From positions 8,225,586 through 8,289,585 of the forward strand of contig NC_034424.1 of NCBI RefSeq assembly GCF_002078875.1: 64,000 bases of DNA, given 5' to 3'. The stretch is from Numida meleagris (lineage: Eukaryota > Chordata > Aves > Galliformes > Numididae). The notes under the pieces were generated by a model. It worked only from the letters and a program-made list of their open reading frames with translations. It had not been told where the DNA came from and searched no databases. Below are positions 60,701 to 64,000 of this stretch, piece after piece (within the stretch, counting starts at the first letter, position 1; every line of letters starts with the position of its first letter). Position numbers and translations under genes: made by a program.

Positions 60701-63495
60701 TGCTAGATGAGATAAAGTAGGCTGCCAAAAAAAAGAGGGGAAAACGTTAAGATCTTCTAATCATTCAAATAGTTTCAGTTACTCTAATAAAGCAGGAATA
60801 GAGTCTTTTCTTTAGAGTCTGAAGGTGATAATATTACACAGGGAGAGGAGTATGGCACAGGAGTATATATCTGTCTGCAGATGATGCTGTAACAGTCAGT
60901 GGGATCAGCAGCTGAATATTAATGCACTCACATACTGCAGTAGGTCAGACTTGATAATTCCAGTTTGTTACCCCCCAGTTTTAGCCTGTGTGGTATTCGT
61001 GGGATCAGAGAGAAATGGGCTTATTTGGTTTGGGTGTGGAGAGGAGTATGAAACCTTGGAAAGGGGAAAAATGAAAGAGCATAATGCACAGCTGACTTCT
61101 AAGTAGTGGCTTAGCTCTTCAAAGTACTTGGTCAACGAATGGCCGAAGTGCTGTCCATTATTTACAATGAAATCTTCCTTTTTCTTGTAAAGTTTGATTA
61201 GTATGGTAATTTCCTATGTTCATAAACCAAGATATTGGCAAACGAGAAGTTTCCCACACATTCTGTAGATAAGTGAAAGGTTAACCCATACAGAAGCACT
61301 ATGGACTGACAGGAGAAATACTGTAGGGGTCAGGAAAGGAAAAGAGCACAGGTGATTGATTATTGAGGATTTTGTATTCATCACGGTTACGGAGGGCAGG
61401 TTTGAACCTTGCACTCCCATACCAAGAAGAGCATTCTCTCTGCCTTTTCACCTTACCCTTCCTTTTCCCACTCATTTCAGTGAAGTTTCTAATTTTCTAT
61501 CAGAGTCTGAAATGAGATTTGCAGTATGTACTTCATACCCACACCAATAACTCAAGAATTCCATGGAAACCTCGGGTTAAAAAAACAGTTTATCTATGTC
61601 AGATGGTTAGATCTATTTCTGAAGTCTTAGCTCAGGCAAAACTAATTGAGTAAGAACAGAGACTGTATTCTCATACTTCTATACTGCCTAGAGCAAGAAA
61701 GAGTATTGAACAAGTGAATGTGAAATCAGAAGTTAGGGAACAACAAAGGGGAAGAATGACAGTAATATTTCAAAAAAGAGACATTATAGGTCTTTTTTAT
61801 CAGAAACAGATTAGAAACACGAGGAAAGAATAAGATGTCATTTATCTTGTGTTTCTCTTTCCGAATGACACAGCGACAAACAAAAAAAAAGTTGCTTCAA
61901 AATCTTTACTCATTCTTATGTGGATTTCACATAAAGCAAAAGACCATATGGAGTAATTCATTCTAAAAAGCTATTAAAGCAGAGAGGCTGCTTGATCTGG
62001 AAGGACAGCAATTAGCTGAATCCATAATCAAAAAGGAGACAGTGAGGAGCAGGCAGGCAACAAAGAGTGAAGGGAAGAAAAGAAGCAGCAGGCTCCAGGT
62101 GAGCAGCCTGCCGGCCGTGGAGGATCCCGAGCATGGCTCTCAGTGCAGTAGATTGTTTTCGTGGGCTTAAACATTGTCTGGAATTGTTGTGTTTCTTTTT
62201 TCTAAGTAGCATGTGCTAACTTGCGAACAGAAATAAACATATATTTTTGATACGGTATTTCTGTGCTGTAACTATGCGTGTGTGGGAATAATCTACCGGC
62301 CTGTGGAAACCAAGATTTCAGAGGAAGAGATCTGGATGTGGGTTTTCTCTCCCATTTATAGTCAGTATGACACAAGCTTCCGTCTGGACAGGTCTGTTTC
62401 TTCAAGGCCTTGTTCACATCGCTTACCTTGCTTGCATCTGCTTTGCGATCACATAACCCCAGGTGCAGCCAAACCTCGCATTTGCATTTTCTGTCCATTC
62501 TTATTTTTGTGGAATTTTACAAACTCAGAAGAATGGTTGATTTCCTAAAAGCCCTAAGTAACCTAATCCAGACCAGAGGAACGAGGCACAGCCCTGGTGC
62601 CACCACATCCCATCAGAGCAGCAGGATAGCTCTCTTCTGGAAGAGAGAAGAAAAGCTGATTTTCAATATGTAAAAGGAGATGTACACTGTGCTCAACCAG
62701 GGCTATCTTTCCAGCAGACACTGTCAAGGATACATTAATTATTTTGGACAGTATTTATTAAATTATTTTAGCCTGAATCTTCATAGAAAACTGCAATAAA
62801 ACTTTTTTCTCTGTTTCAAGAAACAGCACTTGATTTTCCCTGTTTTGCTGTTTGATAAAATACCCTTCAGAAGTGATAGTCAATATGAGTTTTGTTTGAT
62901 GCAAGAAGGAATTATGTGTAACTTTTCAACATCTAGTCAACCCTTGTAAGATTGCTATCCGACGTTTGGATACCCTCAGGATTCTGGTCAGCATCCGAGT
63001 GCTTTTGGATAAGTTCACCCACGTTTTTGTTAATGATATATCATTACAGCACTTGCCACTGTGTTACATTTGCATAACTGAGTAGCAAAGAACAGCCCAT
63101 TCTTTAAGGCAGTCCACTGATTAAGGAAATATACATTCGTTACTTGTGCATCCTGTATGCAAAGGAAGCTGTTGCAGAGTTTTATAAAAGAGCTGAGAAA
63201 ACAGCAAACGCTTCTTGTTCCTGTTTCTAGGAGACAGCTGCAGAAACATAGCTAGGAATCTGCAAAGTCAGCCAGGGTGGAATCTCGGCAGACAGCTTGG
63301 TGAGTTGTGCACAGAACCCTCTGTGTTGTAGACCTTTGGTAATTTTTGCCCAGGAGCCACTTTAGTTTTATTTTCCTCCATTAAGCTGCCAGTAGGAGTT
63401 TACTGAAGATGTACTTGCATCAGTTTGAAGTGTACAGTAGCAAGAAGCAATGTTATATTCTAGTTACCTCTAAAGAATGTCCTAAAAAAGCATTC

Positions 63496-63518
63496 TTTTT
63501 TTTTTTTTTTTTTTTTTT
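63496..63518 (+). repeat. Poly(T) run, 23 nt
   Basis: Twenty-three T followed by GTCTTAG, an acceptor-like sequence on the plus strand. No recognisable exon follows. Confidence 0.85.
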
Positions 63519-64000
63519 GTCTTAGAGATGCTGACTACATTCAATGATTGTTGGCATATCTCAGGGCAGGATATTTAATGCGCACTCCTTTCATAGCCAT
63601 CCTTGTATTATCCAGAACGAGCAACGCTAAAACATCTTGCTTGGTTTACTCGTTAGAGGTTTTTGTTACTGATGACAAGATCCAGTAGTTTGTGGCGGAG
63701 AATCAAGCAGAGGGACAAGGCAGGTCTTCTCAGAAACTGAAGTCTATTACAAAGCCCCTGAAGTCAAAGACGGTTCAGTAAGTTGCATCTTTTGGGCACG
63801 TATCAGATACTGAGCTGCTCTTACCCCAGAGGACATTCTTAGAAACCAAACCTCCAAATGGTTCACAAAAAACACACAGCACCGATGGGAAAGATACGAC
63901 AGCCACAACTTCTTGCACTGAAATCCCAGGGAATGTCTTTCACGGACTCTTTATCCAGCACAGGACTTCCAGCCCTTCGTGCTCCATTTAACTGTTCCTT

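Larger units (their letters stand above)
45978..64000. other. Intergenic DNA upstream of STOM, no gene recognised
   Basis: In mammals GGTA1 and then DAB2IP follow STOM on this side. I looked for glycosyltransferase-6 motifs such as the DVDQVF-type metal site and WHDESHLN and found none, and no exon of another family is recognisable. Short open frames lack splice-linked continuity. The sequence alternates GC-richer patches (46.1, 47.2-47.8, 49.3-50.0, 53.5, 55.3-55.6 kb) with AT-rich, TAATTA-containing stretches near 58.7-59.6 kb that have the look of possible conserved non-coding elements. Non-coding RNAs cannot be excluded. Confidence 0.45.

Noticed and set aside
45978..64000. Search for GGTA1 or DAB2IP exons, expected by mammalian synteny
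   Set aside because: None of the diagnostic motifs I know was seen; absence within this window does not show absence from the genome.
1..64000. CRISPR arrays, bacterial operons, tRNA or rRNA genes
   Set aside because: No regularly spaced repeats, no ribosome-binding-site-led gene trains, and no tRNA-like A/B boxes with a convincing cloverleaf; the window is vertebrate nuclear DNA.

Overview
The window is vertebrate nuclear DNA, most likely from a bird and probably a galliform. The reasons are compact spliced genes with GT/AG introns, CpG-island promoters, a CR1 LINE 3' tail inside an intron (a hallmark of bird and reptile genomes), and a solo LTR resembling avian endogenous retroviral LTRs. 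A 180-base run of N sits inside one CpG island, so this is a draft assembly with a GC-rich gap.

Two complete protein-coding genes can be reconstructed exon by exon, in convergent orientation. GSN (gelsolin) is on the + strand. Sixteen shared coding exons (21606-33413) give a 730-residue cytoplasmic form starting at 21615. An upstream hydrophobic leader exon (20153-20287) splices in frame to give a 778-residue form of the plasma/secreted type. STOM (stomatin) is on the - strand, with seven exons from 45525 down to 35520 giving 281 residues. The two genes converge on about 2.1 kb that holds both 3' ends. Gelsolin severs and caps actin filaments under Ca2+ and phosphoinositide control. Stomatin is a palmitoylated monotopic SPFH scaffold of the plasma membrane. 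They are neighbours in vertebrates generally, but nothing in the sequence says they act together.

Layout: 1-2.1 kb, no recognisable exon. 2.15-3.3 kb, a CpG island, perhaps the promoter of the neighbouring minus-strand gene (RAB14 lies next to GSN in mammals; this is inference). 3.3-7.0 kb, no recognised gene. 7.2-8.2 kb, a second CpG island with an assembly gap, a candidate promoter for cytoplasmic GSN. 8.2-20 kb, presumed long GSN 5' intron. 20.0-33.65 kb, GSN leader promoter and coding exons. 33.65-35.5 kb, convergent 3' region. 35.5-45.5 kb, STOM, with a solo LTR in intron 1 in the same orientation as the gene. 44.9-45.98 kb, STOM CpG-island promoter, rich in pentanucleotide repeats and followed by a perfect 16-bp inverted repeat centred on an E-box. 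46-64 kb, intergenic DNA with simple repeats and no exon I can recognise.

I found no evidence of a wholly new system. The best leads are within known genes: a Glu in place of the P1 Asp of the gelsolin caspase-3 site, a weak gelsolin 5' splice site followed 44 nt later by a strong one that would encode a truncated G1-G2 protein, a G-quadruplex-type tract abutting the STOM exon 1 donor, the palindromic E-box element, and a sense-oriented LTR in STOM intron 1.
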